Origin: Massilia frigida
Lineage (GTDB): Bacteria; Pseudomonadota; Gammaproteobacteria; Burkholderiales; Burkholderiaceae_D
DNA: 64,000 bases
NCBI RefSeq assembly: GCF_011682175.1
Contig: NZ_WHJG01000003.1
Location: 1-64,000 of the forward strand
Reading direction: 5' to 3'
Positions 1-8,440 of the stretch are shown here, piece by piece (positions within the stretch are counted from its first letter, which is position 1; the number at the start of each line of letters is the position of its first letter). The notes beneath the pieces are model-generated. The model was not told the origin of the DNA. It saw only the letters and a program-made list of their open reading frames with translations, and searched no databases. Made by a program: the position numbers and the translations under genes.

Positions 1-2
1 CC

Positions 3-629
3 ACCATTAGGCTGGAGCATTTTGAAGGCGAGGAATGCTGGATTAGTCTGGACCTGGCGGAAAAGAGCGACATCGCCGCGCTTTGCCTGATTTTCAAACG
101 TGGCAACAAGTTTTACGTGTTCTTCCGTTTCTATCTCAACGAGTACGAGGCGGAAAAAAAGGAGAACGACCACTACCGGCGCTATGCGCTGCTCGACGAG
201 CTGCATATCAACCCAGGTAATGCCACCGATTTCGATGTGATCCGCACAGACATCGAGGCGTACGCAGCACGGTTCCAAGTCAAGGAACTGCCGTACGACC
301 CGAAATTTTCATCGTATTTCGTGGCAAAGCTCATCGAGAAGGGTTTGCCCATGGTCGAGATTTCGCAAACTTCGACGCACTTCACCATGCCCATCATCGA
401 GATCGAGAACAAGGTACTGACTGGAGACCTGGTCCACCAGGGCAATACCTGCATGGAGTGGATGATGGGTAACGTCGTCCTGCGTGAGTCGAAGTTCAGC
501 GGGCTTAAACATCCGACCAAAGAAAAACTGAGTGAAAAAATTGACGGCCCCGTTGCCATGCTGATTGGCATGGGCCGGGCGCTCGTGTTTGTTGATGAGT
601 ATATCGACCAAGGCTACGTGGGGCTTTAA
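3..629 (+). CDS. Phage terminase large subunit, C-terminal part (5' truncated)
   Basis: The reading frame is open from base 3 and gives 208 residues ending at the stop at 627-629. This is the nuclease half of a DNA-packaging terminase, which cuts concatemeric phage DNA and feeds it through the portal. The stretch LDLAEKSDIAAL near the start fits the first acidic strand of the RNase H-like nuclease fold of this family. The ATPase half lies outside the window. The next gene is a portal protein that overlaps the stop by one base (TAATG), the normal order for HK97-like phages. A short ATG at 117 lies inside this frame and is not the true start. Confidence 0.88.
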   Translation, partial: TIRLEHFEGEECWISLDLAEKSDIAALCLIFKRGNKFYVFFRFYLNEYEAEKKENDHYRRYALLDELHINPGNATDFDVIRTDIEAYAARFQVKELPYDPKFSSYFVAKLIEKGLPMVEISQTSTHFTMPIIEIENKVLTGDLVHQGNTCMEWMMGNVVLRESKFSGLKHPTKEKLSEKIDGPVAMLIGMGRALVFVDEYIDQGYVGL

Positions 630-2005
630 TGTGGAAAATATTTGATGGCTTTTTTGGTGGGGATACAGTCGAACCGCTGCCTATGTCAACGGCGGTGCAT
701 AGCTTCGACTTCCCCGACCTGTCCGAGTCGAGTGTGCAGACGTCTGCACAGATCGCCAATGCCACCCAAGTGATCAAATCCAGTGACCCGCAGGTAATCG
801 CTGTTCTGGGCGGCACCGCATCGGCATCGGGGTTTGCGGTTACGCCGCAATCCGCAATGCGCGTATCCGCTGTGTACGCCGGGGTGCGGCTTCTCGCCGG
901 CACCCTGGCTTCGATTCCGATTTCGGTCTATCGGGAAGTGGCCGGTGCACGTGAAAGCATCCAGCCAGAATTGTGGTGGTTGCTGAACGAACAGCCGATT
1001 GGCAACTGGACTGCTGCCTCAATGTGGAGCTGGATAATGCAAAGCCGGATGCTGCGCGGAGACGGCTATGTTGAAATCGTCCGTGCCGGCGCCGCCATCA
1101 AGGCGTTGCGGCCTCTTCATCCCGACCGCGTAAGTGGAAAAAAGCACGGCGATTTTCTGATTTACACGGTCTGTGACGAGGAGGGCCGGGTGTATGCAGT
1201 GCATCAGGATGACATGCTGCACTTCACTGGCTTCGGATTTAACGGCACACATAGCATGTCCGCGATCCAATGGGGCGCCTTCCAATCCATTGGAGTTGCG
1301 TTAGCGGCAGACACCTTCTCCGGCAATTTCTTTTCCAATGGTGCGGCCCCTAAGCATGTCATCAAGGCAGCGGCGCGCATGGACCCCGAGCAGGTCGAGC
1401 AGCTGCGCGAGGAATACAAGAAACGATACGCCGGCGTGAACAACGCCGGCTTGCCGATGGTGCTCACGCAAGGTCTGGACATCAAGGAAATGAGCATGAC
1501 GGCCGGCGACGCTCAGCTTCTTGAATCGCGAAAGTTTCAGGTGATCGATATTGCGCGTGCCCTGGGGGTTCCGCCACACATGATCGGCGCCCAGGAAACC
1601 ACCACTTCTTGGGGGAGCGGCGTGCAGCAGCAGACACTTGGGTTCATCAAGTTCTCGATGCAGCATCACCTCGATGTGATTCGCCAGGAGCTTAACCGCA
1701 AGCTGTTCCGTCGCGCTTCTCCGTTCGTTGAGCACCGCATGGAGTCTCTACTGTCAGGCGATTCAAAGGCCGAGGGCGAGTACATGCGCCAGTACATCGG
1801 TGGCTCGCAAGGCCCTGGATGGATGACCGTGAACGAAGTGCGACGCATCAAGAATCTGCCACCTGTCGACGGCGGCGATGTGTTGTTCCGCCCGGATAAA
1901 CCGGCTCCGCAGGCCGAAAAAACTAAGGATGAAAATGAAAAAGATAGTGCAACTGATCCGGAACAACGCGACGCGAGCACCGGCGCTGATCCGCTCGGAG
2001 ACTGA
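629..2005 (+). CDS. Phage portal protein (HK97 family)
   Basis: This 458-residue protein fits the HK97 gp3-type portal family in length and pattern. Its N-terminal helical part has AVYAGVRLLAGTLASIPI, followed by a stem/wing region, and its tail is rich in charged residues. The portal forms the ring at one head vertex through which DNA enters and to which the connector and tail attach. It is translationally coupled to the terminase gene (TAATG overlap), and its last 77 bases overlap the start of the head protease. Function is by family resemblance and position between terminase and protease; both agree. Confidence 0.92.
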   Translation: MWKIFDGFFGGDTVEPLPMSTAVHSFDFPDLSESSVQTSAQIANATQVIKSSDPQVIAVLGGTASASGFAVTPQSAMRVSAVYAGVRLLAGTLASIPISVYREVAGARESIQPELWWLLNEQPIGNWTAASMWSWIMQSRMLRGDGYVEIVRAGAAIKALRPLHPDRVSGKKHGDFLIYTVCDEEGRVYAVHQDDMLHFTGFGFNGTHSMSAIQWGAFQSIGVALAADTFSGNFFSNGAAPKHVIKAAARMDPEQVEQLREEYKKRYAGVNNAGLPMVLTQGLDIKEMSMTAGDAQLLESRKFQVIDIARALGVPPHMIGAQETTTSWGSGVQQQTLGFIKFSMQHHLDVIRQELNRKLFRRASPFVEHRMESLLSGDSKAEGEYMRQYIGGSQGPGWMTVNEVRRIKNLPPVDGGDVLFRPDKPAPQAEKTKDENEKDSATDPEQRDASTGADPLGD

Positions 2006-2630
2006 TCCGGAAACGCTGTTCCTGTACGACGTGATCGACCCATATTGGGGGGTGGGCGCTGCCGCGTTCAACAAGGAACTGGCCGGCATGCATGGCAAAA
2101 AAATCACCCTGCGCGTGAACTCGCCAGGTGGCGACGTGTTCGACGGTCGGGCCATGGCCGCTGCGATTGCCCAGCACGGCAACGTGCATGCGGTGATCGA
2201 AGGACTGGCCGCCAGCGCGGCGACATACGTCACTGCAGCGTGCGCGACCGTGACGATCGCTGCCGGCAGCTTCTACATGATCCATAACGCCTGGACGATG
2301 GCGTACGGGAACAAGGACGATCTGACCGAGACTGCTGCGCTTCTCGGCAAAATTGATGAGTCGATTGTGGCCGACTACATGCGCAAGACCGGTAAAGCGA
2401 AAGACGAGATCGCGGCGTGGATGAACGCCGAGACGTGGTTCACGGCAGACGAGGCGGTCGAAAACGGGTTCGTGGACTCGATCACCGGCACCGCCAAAGT
2501 CGAGAACCAATGGAACCTTTCGGCCTACAGCAATGCTCCGCGGATTGCGCCGATTGAGGACGCAATCCCCGATTGGGAAGCCGTTCGTCAGCGCAACCTC
2601 AACCGGCTGCGCCTCCACGAAATCGGATAA
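1929..2630 (+). CDS. ClpP-like prohead/head maturation protease
   Basis: A ClpP/S49-type serine protease of about 233 residues, expected to process the capsid during head maturation. The ClpP fold signature is visible: RVNSPGGDVFDG, then the nucleophile Ser96 in GLAASAATYV, then His119 in MIHNAW. The frame is open further upstream to 1878, but the ATG at 1929 has an AAGG sequence just before it and starts with the short basic leader usual for these proteases. It overlaps the portal gene by 77 bases. A terminator hairpin and then the capsid gene follow. The chosen start could instead be 1935. Confidence 0.9.
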   Translation: MKMKKIVQLIRNNATRAPALIRSETDPETLFLYDVIDPYWGVGAAAFNKELAGMHGKKITLRVNSPGGDVFDGRAMAAAIAQHGNVHAVIEGLAASAATYVTAACATVTIAAGSFYMIHNAWTMAYGNKDDLTETAALLGKIDESIVADYMRKTGKAKDEIAAWMNAETWFTADEAVENGFVDSITGTAKVENQWNLSAYSNAPRIAPIEDAIPDWEAVRQRNLNRLRLHEIG

Positions 2631-2653
2631 CGCGCTCGCGCAATCCCGACCTT

Positions 2654-2676
2654 AGCCGCCTTGAGCGGCTTTTTTT
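2654..2676 (+). terminator. Intrinsic terminator-like hairpin between protease and capsid genes
   Basis: A perfect 6-bp stem (AGCCGC/GCGGCT) with a 5-nt loop is followed directly by six further T residues. It lies 24 bases before the capsid start, inside what should be one late operon. It may limit read-through of upstream genes relative to capsid or mark a processed 3' end. Confidence 0.8.
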
Positions 2677-2699
2677 ACGACCATCATTAAAGGAAAAAG

Positions 2700-3920
2700 A
2701 TGAAATCGATTCAAGCATTGCGCGAGGAACGTCAGCAACTCGCGAAAGAAGCACGCAGCCAGATGAGCCAGAAAGGCGACCGCCTCTGGACGAAAGAAGA
2801 CCAGGCGATTTTCGATGCGCGCAGCGACAAGATCGAAGCGCTGGAAACCGAAATCTCGAACATCGAGAAAGTCATGGCGCTCGATATCGAAGAGCACAAC
2901 CGCGACGTCGAGCATTTCCGTACCAACCCCGGCGCGCGCGCCGAGAACAACAAATCGCGCGTCCTGTTTGCCAAGCTGCTGCGCGATGGCCCGCAGGGAA
3001 TGTCGAACGAAGAAATGAAGGAAATTCGCAACACCATGTCCGTCGGCACGCCGGGGCAGGGCGGCTACACTGTGCAGACTGACGTAGCCAAGGAGCTAAT
3101 CGACTCGCTGAAGGCGTTCGGCGGCATGCGCAATGTTGCGTCCAGCATCACCACGTCCCAGGGCAATCCCCTGAGCTACCCAACTTCCGATGGCACGTCC
3201 GAAGAAGGAGAATGGGTTCCGGAAAACACGCAGGCATCGTCCGCCGACCCGACCGTTGGTGCGGCCAGCCTGGCCGCTTTCAAAGCAAGCTCCAAGATCA
3301 TCACGATCCCTATGGAACTGCTGCAGGACAGCTCAATCGACATCATCGCGATGGTCGTCAAGCGTATCAATGACCGTATTGGCCGCACGATGAACAAGGG
3401 CTTTACCAGCGGAACCGGCATTGGCCAGCCAACGGGATTCTCGACGGTAGCGCCAATCGGAAAAATCGGCGCCACTGGACAAACCGTCTTGGTCACCTGG
3501 GAAGATCTGGTCGATCTGCAAGAGTCCATCGATGCGGCTTATCAGGACGCAGGGAACTGCCGCTTCATGATGCACCAACAGACCCGCAAGATGGTCCGCA
3601 AGCTCAAGGACGGCGCCGGGCGCCCCATCTGGGCCGATTCGTACGAAGCCGGCATCAAGACCGGCACCCCGGCCCAACTGCTGGGCGAGGATGTCGCCAT
3701 CAACAACGACATGGCGCAGCCAGGCGCGAATGCCAAGTCGATTGGCTACGGCGATTTTTCCAAATACATGATCCGCGACGTTCTGGAGCTGCTGCTGTTC
3801 CGCTTTGAGGACTCGGTCTACACCAGCAAGGGGCAAGTCGGTTTTCTGGCCTGGGCGCGTGCGGGGGGCAATCTGCTCGACCTGAACGGCATCAAGGTCT
3901 ACCAGCATTCCCCAACCTAA
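2700..3920 (+). CDS. Phage major capsid protein (HK97 fold)
   Basis: This 406-residue protein matches the HK97 gp5 family. An N-terminal charged, helical delta/scaffold-like region (about residues 1-85) is followed by the shell domain, with VQTDVAKELIDSLKAFGGMR and a conserved C-terminal FLAWARAGGNLLDLNGIKV stretch. The start has a good ribosome binding site (AAAGGA). The preceding protease presumably removes the N-terminal region, as in HK97; the cleavage site is not predicted here. The gene is set off from the protease by a terminator-like hairpin, which suits the high copy number needed for capsid. Confidence 0.95.
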   Translation: MKSIQALREERQQLAKEARSQMSQKGDRLWTKEDQAIFDARSDKIEALETEISNIEKVMALDIEEHNRDVEHFRTNPGARAENNKSRVLFAKLLRDGPQGMSNEEMKEIRNTMSVGTPGQGGYTVQTDVAKELIDSLKAFGGMRNVASSITTSQGNPLSYPTSDGTSEEGEWVPENTQASSADPTVGAASLAAFKASSKIITIPMELLQDSSIDIIAMVVKRINDRIGRTMNKGFTSGTGIGQPTGFSTVAPIGKIGATGQTVLVTWEDLVDLQESIDAAYQDAGNCRFMMHQQTRKMVRKLKDGAGRPIWADSYEAGIKTGTPAQLLGEDVAINNDMAQPGANAKSIGYGDFSKYMIRDVLELLLFRFEDSVYTSKGQVGFLAWARAGGNLLDLNGIKVYQHSPT

Positions 3921-3972
3921 CCAGCGGCGCCCCGAGTCGCAAATCTGCCCCTTGGGGCAACAGGAGAATCCA

Positions 3973-4284
3973 ATGTCCAAAAAAACGATTGTTGCACCCC
4001 GTCTGGATGCGACAGAGTCGCCGCCCGACGATAAGCGGCAGCTGGATGCGATGACGCCACCGCCAAGCGATGCAGTCCAGCCGGCTGGGACACCGGTATT
4101 CGACGATGAAGTCCAGCATTCAGTGCCGCTTGAATTCGTCCGTGTGCGGGTGCTGGTCCAGTGCGAGCACGGCAATTGTAACGACGTCGTCGAAATCGAT
4201 GCAGCGTTGCTCGATGGCCTGGTCGGCGTTGTCGATCCAGATCCTTCCGCAGTCGCGTACGCCATTAGCCTGGTGAGCGTGTAA
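3973..4284 (+). CDS. Small phage structural-region protein, function unknown
   Basis: This 103-residue protein starts at the ATG after AGGAGAA; the frame is open a little upstream, but that start lacks a binding site. It has a low-complexity, proline- and acid-rich first half and an ordered second half with a CEHGNC pair that could be a small metal site. It sits between capsid and the SGNH protein, where HK97-like phages often keep small decoration, head-closure or accessory head genes. I do not recognise a family. Confidence 0.65.
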   Translation: MSKKTIVAPRLDATESPPDDKRQLDAMTPPPSDAVQPAGTPVFDDEVQHSVPLEFVRVRVLVQCEHGNCNDVVEIDAALLDGLVGVVDPDPSAVAYAISLVSV

Positions 4285-4286
4285 CG

Positions 4287-5738
4287 ATGACTATTCGTCT
4301 TCTCTGCGGGTACGCGAACTATCCCGCGAACGCCATCGTCATATTGGATACCGGAACTGAAGCAGGGCTGGTTGCAGAAAAAATGGCGACCACGAATCTG
4401 GTAGGCGGCACGCCTTACTATCCTGCGCCGACTCTAAGCCCGATTGCAGCAGATGTTGCCCTGCAAGGCAACGGCCGTGCCAAGCGCCTGGGGATGGCCA
4501 ATATTAAGGGTGCGGCGAAGTGGTTTGGCAGCGCTATCGCAGGTGTCACCTTCGGTGGCCTTATTGCGAGTGCGTCCCCCTATCGCGCCACCTGGGGGCT
4601 GACCTGCGTTGCCGAGGCACCGTTTTACGCCGTACAGCTCGTGTATGTCAATCTGGCCAACAATCAGATTACCGGGTTGAGAGCGATTGCCGGCGTGACA
4701 GAAACGGTCTCGCTCAATATCCAGGCGAATCTCTGCAAGCCGGTAATCAACGGCGTTACGTACGGTGTAATGGCCGCTCCGGGTACGATCAACGGGTTCT
4801 TTCCGCTGACTTGGGGCGGTGCACCGACACCCACGATCCCGGCGTCCGCGACATCGTCACAAATCGTTGCATCGGATGTTCTCGCACTCAATTCCGTCCC
4901 GCGTGCTGATGTTCCAGGCGGCTTGCACGCAGCCGTATTTCGTATCGATCACGATCCCGGAGTGGGCGGAAAATTTTGGTTCGTAGCGGCATCCGCCGCG
5001 ATGCGTACGGCTACTTTGGAGAACCGTGGCCGCATCGTCCAGACGTTTAACTACGGGGCCGACGCTTTGACCAACCCCGGTATCAATGTCGCTCTCAGCG
5101 CTGAATCGCACCTGATTTTTCCAATCTTTCACTATGCGGTCCCTTCAATAACCTGCGTAGTCGCGACTGATTCGACCGGCCAGAACGACCAGCTGGTCAG
5201 CGGTATTTTTACGTCGTGGGGTTACCGTGGTTGTGCCGACGCCTCTACTCCAGCTCGTCCGGTTAATTATGTGAATCTCGGCTGCTCCAGCAAAGGCGCA
5301 GCAGAATTTTGGGCGCGCACGCAAGAATTGGTCGCCGCCGGCATCATCCCGGACAGATTGGTGATCAGTCCGGCATCAGTGAACGACGGCTACGTGATCG
5401 CAAATCTGGCGCGGACTTTCGCAGAGCACAGAAGCCGCGCTATGGAGATCGTTCGTTTTGCGCGAGCAAACGGCATTCGTTACGTGTGCTTCATCCCGCT
5501 GCTGCCTTATAACGACCTCAATGCCCTCCAAGATCGTTACCGAGTCGAGTTCAACGCATGGCTCGCAACGGTAGCGGGCGCGAGCGTACTTTCGTTCCCT
5601 GGTATCGGTGACGGTGCAGTGCCAGAGCGTTGGGTTCCCATGATGAACCACAAGGGCGATAAGTTTCATCCGAGCGAATTTTGCATTGAAACAGTCATGG
5701 CGCGCTCGCTGACTGCATATCTCAACACCAACGGGTAA
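4287..5738 (+). CDS. SGNH/GDSL-type hydrolase fused to a small N-terminal phage head-region domain
   Basis: A 483-residue protein whose last 200 residues carry all SGNH blocks in order: Ser296 in ATDSTGQND, Gly332 in VNLGCSSKGA, Asn366 in SPASVNDG and Asp458/His461 in DKFHPS. SGNH enzymes hydrolyse esters, often removing acetyl groups from polysaccharides. About the first 45 residues (MTIRLLCGYANYPANAIVIL and on) resemble the small orphan proteins often encoded just after capsid genes, so it may be a head-bound domain (inference). The middle 250 residues are probably beta-rich. The gene is two bases behind its neighbour and six before the connector, so it is part of the head operon, an unusual place for an esterase. 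No signal peptide is seen. Confidence 0.75.
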   Translation: MTIRLLCGYANYPANAIVILDTGTEAGLVAEKMATTNLVGGTPYYPAPTLSPIAADVALQGNGRAKRLGMANIKGAAKWFGSAIAGVTFGGLIASASPYRATWGLTCVAEAPFYAVQLVYVNLANNQITGLRAIAGVTETVSLNIQANLCKPVINGVTYGVMAAPGTINGFFPLTWGGAPTPTIPASATSSQIVASDVLALNSVPRADVPGGLHAAVFRIDHDPGVGGKFWFVAASAAMRTATLENRGRIVQTFNYGADALTNPGINVALSAESHLIFPIFHYAVPSITCVVATDSTGQNDQLVSGIFTSWGYRGCADASTPARPVNYVNLGCSSKGAAEFWARTQELVAAGIIPDRLVISPASVNDGYVIANLARTFAEHRSRAMEIVRFARANGIRYVCFIPLLPYNDLNALQDRYRVEFNAWLATVAGASVLSFPGIGDGAVPERWVPMMNHKGDKFHPSEFCIETVMARSLTAYLNTNG

Positions 5739-5743
5739 AAACC

Positions 5744-6289
5744 ATGACCACGCGACTTATAACTGCACCAGTGGGCATGGCGGTGTCGCTTTCTGCCGCG
5801 CGCAATGCCGCGCGGCTCAATGGAAGCGACTTCGATGCTGAGCTGGAAATCGACATCCTGGCAATCACCGAAGACGCGGAGTTTGAAATGCAGCGGGCGA
5901 TCATCGCGCGCTCATACCTCGCAACGCTCGACCGGTTTGAAAGCAGGATACGGCTTGCGCCGTCGCCGCTGCAATCGGTAACGAGCGTTAAGTATCTCGA
6001 CATTGAAGGCATTGAACGCACAGTTCCGATAGCGGACTACTTCGTCAACACGGTGGCGACGCCTGGCTGGGTCGAGCCGACGCTCGGGAAGCAGTGGCCG
6101 GCAACCCTGCCACGAACTGGCGCCGTCACCATTGTGTTCGTGAGCGGCTACGGCCTCACTGATGCCTCGACGCCAGCGCCAATAAAGAAGTACCTGCTGG
6201 CGAAAATAAAGGAAATGTACGCGCCGGCCGGTACTGCTGTGTCGCCGCATCTCGTACGCCTTCTCGACGGATTCAAGGTGTACAGCTGA
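5744..6289 (+). CDS. Head-tail connector protein (gp6-like / phiE125 gp8 family)
   Basis: This 181-residue protein resembles the HK97 gp6-like adaptor that docks under the portal. Features are a helical N-terminal half (DAELEIDILAITEDAEFEMQ), a central SVTSVKYLDIEG segment and the late FVSGYG motif followed by a C-terminal helix. Position after the capsid block and before the head-closure gene supports the call. The next gene starts two bases after its stop. Confidence is high for the connector role and lower for the exact subfamily. Confidence 0.85.
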   Translation: MTTRLITAPVGMAVSLSAARNAARLNGSDFDAELEIDILAITEDAEFEMQRAIIARSYLATLDRFESRIRLAPSPLQSVTSVKYLDIEGIERTVPIADYFVNTVATPGWVEPTLGKQWPATLPRTGAVTIVFVSGYGLTDASTPAPIKKYLLAKIKEMYAPAGTAVSPHLVRLLDGFKVYS

Positions 6290-6290
6290 C

Positions 6291-6632
6291 ATGAAGACTT
6301 TTACCGAAAACGACAAAGTCACAATCGAGCGCCGCGCGGCAGGACGTGATCCTGAGTACAACACGCCACTTGATGGCTGGGTGGTGGTCGAATCGCGAAT
6401 ATGGGCAAGTGTGCAGGACATCCTGCCCAGCCGCGCGGAGTCGACAGACGACGGTCTGCGCCTGGCGTTGCAGCGCTCGCGCCTGCGAATCCGTAATAAC
6501 AGCGCGATCACTGCCGAGATGCGCGTGACTTTGCACAGCCGGGGTGATCGCTTGATGCAGATCATCGCCGGCCCGGCGCTCTTGGATGACCGGGAGCGAA
6601 GCGAATATATTCTGGAGGGCTATTCAATATGA
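6291..6632 (+). CDS. Phage head-tail adaptor / head closure protein
   Basis: This 113-residue beta-rich protein begins KVTIERRAAGRDPEYNTPLDGW, followed by a segment typical of the SPP1 gp16-like head-tail joining family (WASVQDILPSR and RVTLHSRGDRLMQI). These proteins form the ring that closes the head under the connector. It overlaps the next gene by four bases (ATGA), indicating translational coupling. Confidence 0.8.
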   Translation: MKTFTENDKVTIERRAAGRDPEYNTPLDGWVVVESRIWASVQDILPSRAESTDDGLRLALQRSRLRIRNNSAITAEMRVTLHSRGDRLMQIIAGPALLDDRERSEYILEGYSI

Positions 6633-7114
6633 GCAATAACCGCAATATTTCCGGCGGCGCTGAGCTGGACGCCTTTCTCCAGCAGGTGTCAGCAAAGGTG
6701 GAAAAGAACATCATGCGTTCAGCGTTACGCGCCGGCGCGAATGTATTTAAAGACGCAGCAAAGTCGCGTGTCCCTGTTGAGCTGGGCGCGCTGCGGCGAA
6801 GCATTCGTGTCAACACGGGCTACAAGAAGGGCCGCGTGAGTGCTTCTGTCAAGGCCGGGAACAAAAAGGCGTGGTACTGGCAATTCGTCGAATTCGGTAC
6901 TGCGCCGCACGTGATCGAAGCAAAGCGAGCATCAGCGCTTGCTTTTGGCGGCACTGTAACCCAGCGCGTCCAACACCCTGGTGCTCGTCCCCACCCGTTT
7001 CTACGACCGGCGATGGACGTCCAGGCGGACGCTGCGATCCATGCCATCGGCACCCAGATCCGCAAGCGCTTGACCGTGGAAGGTCTGAACGTTCCGGCGC
7101 CGGAGGATAGATGA
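6629..7114 (+). CDS. HK97 gp10-like tail morphogenesis protein
   Basis: This 161-residue protein carries the typical pattern of the HK97-gp10 family. A helical start with multiple AGANVFKDAAKSRVPVELGALRRSI residues is followed by the aromatic stretch WYWQFVEFGTAPH and the conserved HPGARPHPFLRPAMD near the end. The family acts at the head-tail interface or in tail completion. It overlaps both neighbours by four bases, so the whole block is translated as a coupled unit. Confidence 0.88.
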   Translation: MSNNRNISGGAELDAFLQQVSAKVEKNIMRSALRAGANVFKDAAKSRVPVELGALRRSIRVNTGYKKGRVSASVKAGNKKAWYWQFVEFGTAPHVIEAKRASALAFGGTVTQRVQHPGARPHPFLRPAMDVQADAAIHAIGTQIRKRLTVEGLNVPAPEDR

Positions 7115-7359
7115 AAATCAGGATGGAGACTTCCAAGCCGGGTTCCATCGATGGCGTCAACGTTATCGACCTCGTCGCAGGTCTCGAGTACGAAACGGTC
7201 GATTCTCCGCGCGGCGATCGACTCGCGCAGTACCACATCCGCCGTGGCGATGCGGTCGAGGTGCTGCAGGTCGGTGAGGGCGTTGATGTTGCCGCTATCG
7301 CGGTGGCGGTTGACCCAATCCCCTTACTGAGATTGAAAGCGAAAGGTTCCGGGAAATGA
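7111..7359 (+). CDS. Small phage protein in the connector operon, function unknown
   Basis: An 82-residue protein overlapping the genes on both sides by four bases, so certainly part of the operon. It is a mixed alpha/beta sequence with a short basic tail (LRLKAKGSGK). Similar small orphan genes are found between gp10-like and tail-completion genes in other siphoviruses. No motif allows a function to be given. Confidence 0.7.
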   Translation: MKIRMETSKPGSIDGVNVIDLVAGLEYETVDSPRGDRLAQYHIRRGDAVEVLQVGEGVDVAAIAVAVDPIPLLRLKAKGSGK

Positions 7360-7760
7360 GCGCGGTAAAAGTGATACGTGCTCTGCTCGTCGACCACGCC
7401 CCGCTGGCCGCGCTCATCGAAGCGGACAGCATCTGTGCCGGCACGGTCCCCGTCGGCGTTATCCCTGCGATCAGCATCAAGGAAATTACCCGCGTCGAGC
7501 TGGGGACTGCCTCACGCACGCAGGCAAGCGTTCTGGTTACCTCCCGCATCCAGGTCACCGTGCATGCAAAGACTTATCCGGAACAGAAGGCTCTCCTGGA
7601 GGCCGCCAAGCTAAGCAGCGGGGTGTACACCGGTGTGATCGCTGGTGTAGTCGTGCGCAGTGTATTGCGTGACGTGGTCGGCCCCGATATGACGGATGAA
7701 GCTGCTGGCCTGTACCAACAAACTCGCGACTTCAAAGTCGCCTATATCGCGCCAAACTGA
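7356..7760 (+). CDS. Tail completion protein (DUF3168-like)
   Basis: This 134-residue protein shows the outline of the DUF3168/gpU-type tail completion family. An N-terminal helix (VIRALLVDHAPLAALI) is followed by a strand-rich core with SRIQVTVHAKTYPEQKALLEA and a final strand DFKVAYIA. Such proteins cap the head-proximal end of the tail tube. The gene overlaps its predecessor by four bases and is followed by a terminator-like hairpin before the tail-tube gene, placing it last in the head-tail joining block. Confidence 0.75.
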   Translation: MSAVKVIRALLVDHAPLAALIEADSICAGTVPVGVIPAISIKEITRVELGTASRTQASVLVTSRIQVTVHAKTYPEQKALLEAAKLSSGVYTGVIAGVVVRSVLRDVVGPDMTDEAAGLYQQTRDFKVAYIAPN

Positions 7761-7778
7761 ATTCCGTTCGCAACCTGG

Positions 7779-7806
7779 GAGTCGCTGTGTAGCGGCTCTT
7801 TTTTTG
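7779..7806 (+). terminator. Intrinsic terminator-like hairpin before the tail tube gene
   Basis: A stem of GAGTCGCT with AGCGGCTC (one G-T pair) and a GTGT loop, followed by seven T residues. It lies between the tail-completion and tail-tube genes, within the late operon. Confidence 0.75.
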
Positions 7807-7873
7807 TCCAGATTTTCCCCATCCCGCCCGCCTCGCATTTTGCGAGCGAGCCAATCTATGAAAGGTAACACTC

Positions 7874-8326
7874 ATGGCATTTGAAGATGACTTCGATACA
7901 GTCGCCGGTACGCAGTTATTCGCTTTCCCGACAAGGCCGACCGCCGATACAGCAGTTGCGTTTGCTGAGCTGAAATGGGTCGAGGTCGGCAGCATCACCA
8001 ATGTCGGTGGCGTCAAGGGACGTGAATACTCGACATCGTCGCTCTCCACCGTAGGCAATGCGCGCGACCGCGAAAAGAAGGGCACGTACAAGCTGCCCAA
8101 TGCCGACTTTGAATGCGCATGGATCGAAGACGATGCTGGCCAGATCCTCATCGAAAAAGGCGCAAACAGCTACGACATTCTGTCGTTCAAACTCGTCAAG
8201 CAAAACAAAGCGGTCCGTTACTTTACCGCCCAGGTGATGAAGTTCGTCGAGAACAACGGCACCGGCAACGATGCGGTGAAAGGTAGTTTCACTCTGCTGC
8301 GCCAGAGCGACACCATCACCGCCTAA
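7874..8326 (+). CDS. Major tail tube protein
   Basis: A 150-residue, strand-rich protein with an acidic N-terminal stretch and a GVKGREYSTSSLSTVGNARDREKKG segment; tail-tube proteins of siphoviruses look like this and bear the long loop in the middle. It stands alone between two terminator-like or spacer regions and just upstream of the tail assembly chaperone pair, the standard position of the tail-tube gene. High expression would be expected. Family assignment is from position and general pattern. Confidence 0.82.
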   Translation: MAFEDDFDTVAGTQLFAFPTRPTADTAVAFAELKWVEVGSITNVGGVKGREYSTSSLSTVGNARDREKKGTYKLPNADFECAWIEDDAGQILIEKGANSYDILSFKLVKQNKAVRYFTAQVMKFVENNGTGNDAVKGSFTLLRQSDTITA

Positions 8327-8440
8327 GCAACATCCCAATTCGATTATGGCCACGCGGCCAATACCCGGCACGTTGCTGTCGCCTTCGTAGGCGCAGCGGC
8401 TGGCACGGGCATCTATTTACCCACGAAAAGAAAGTACACC

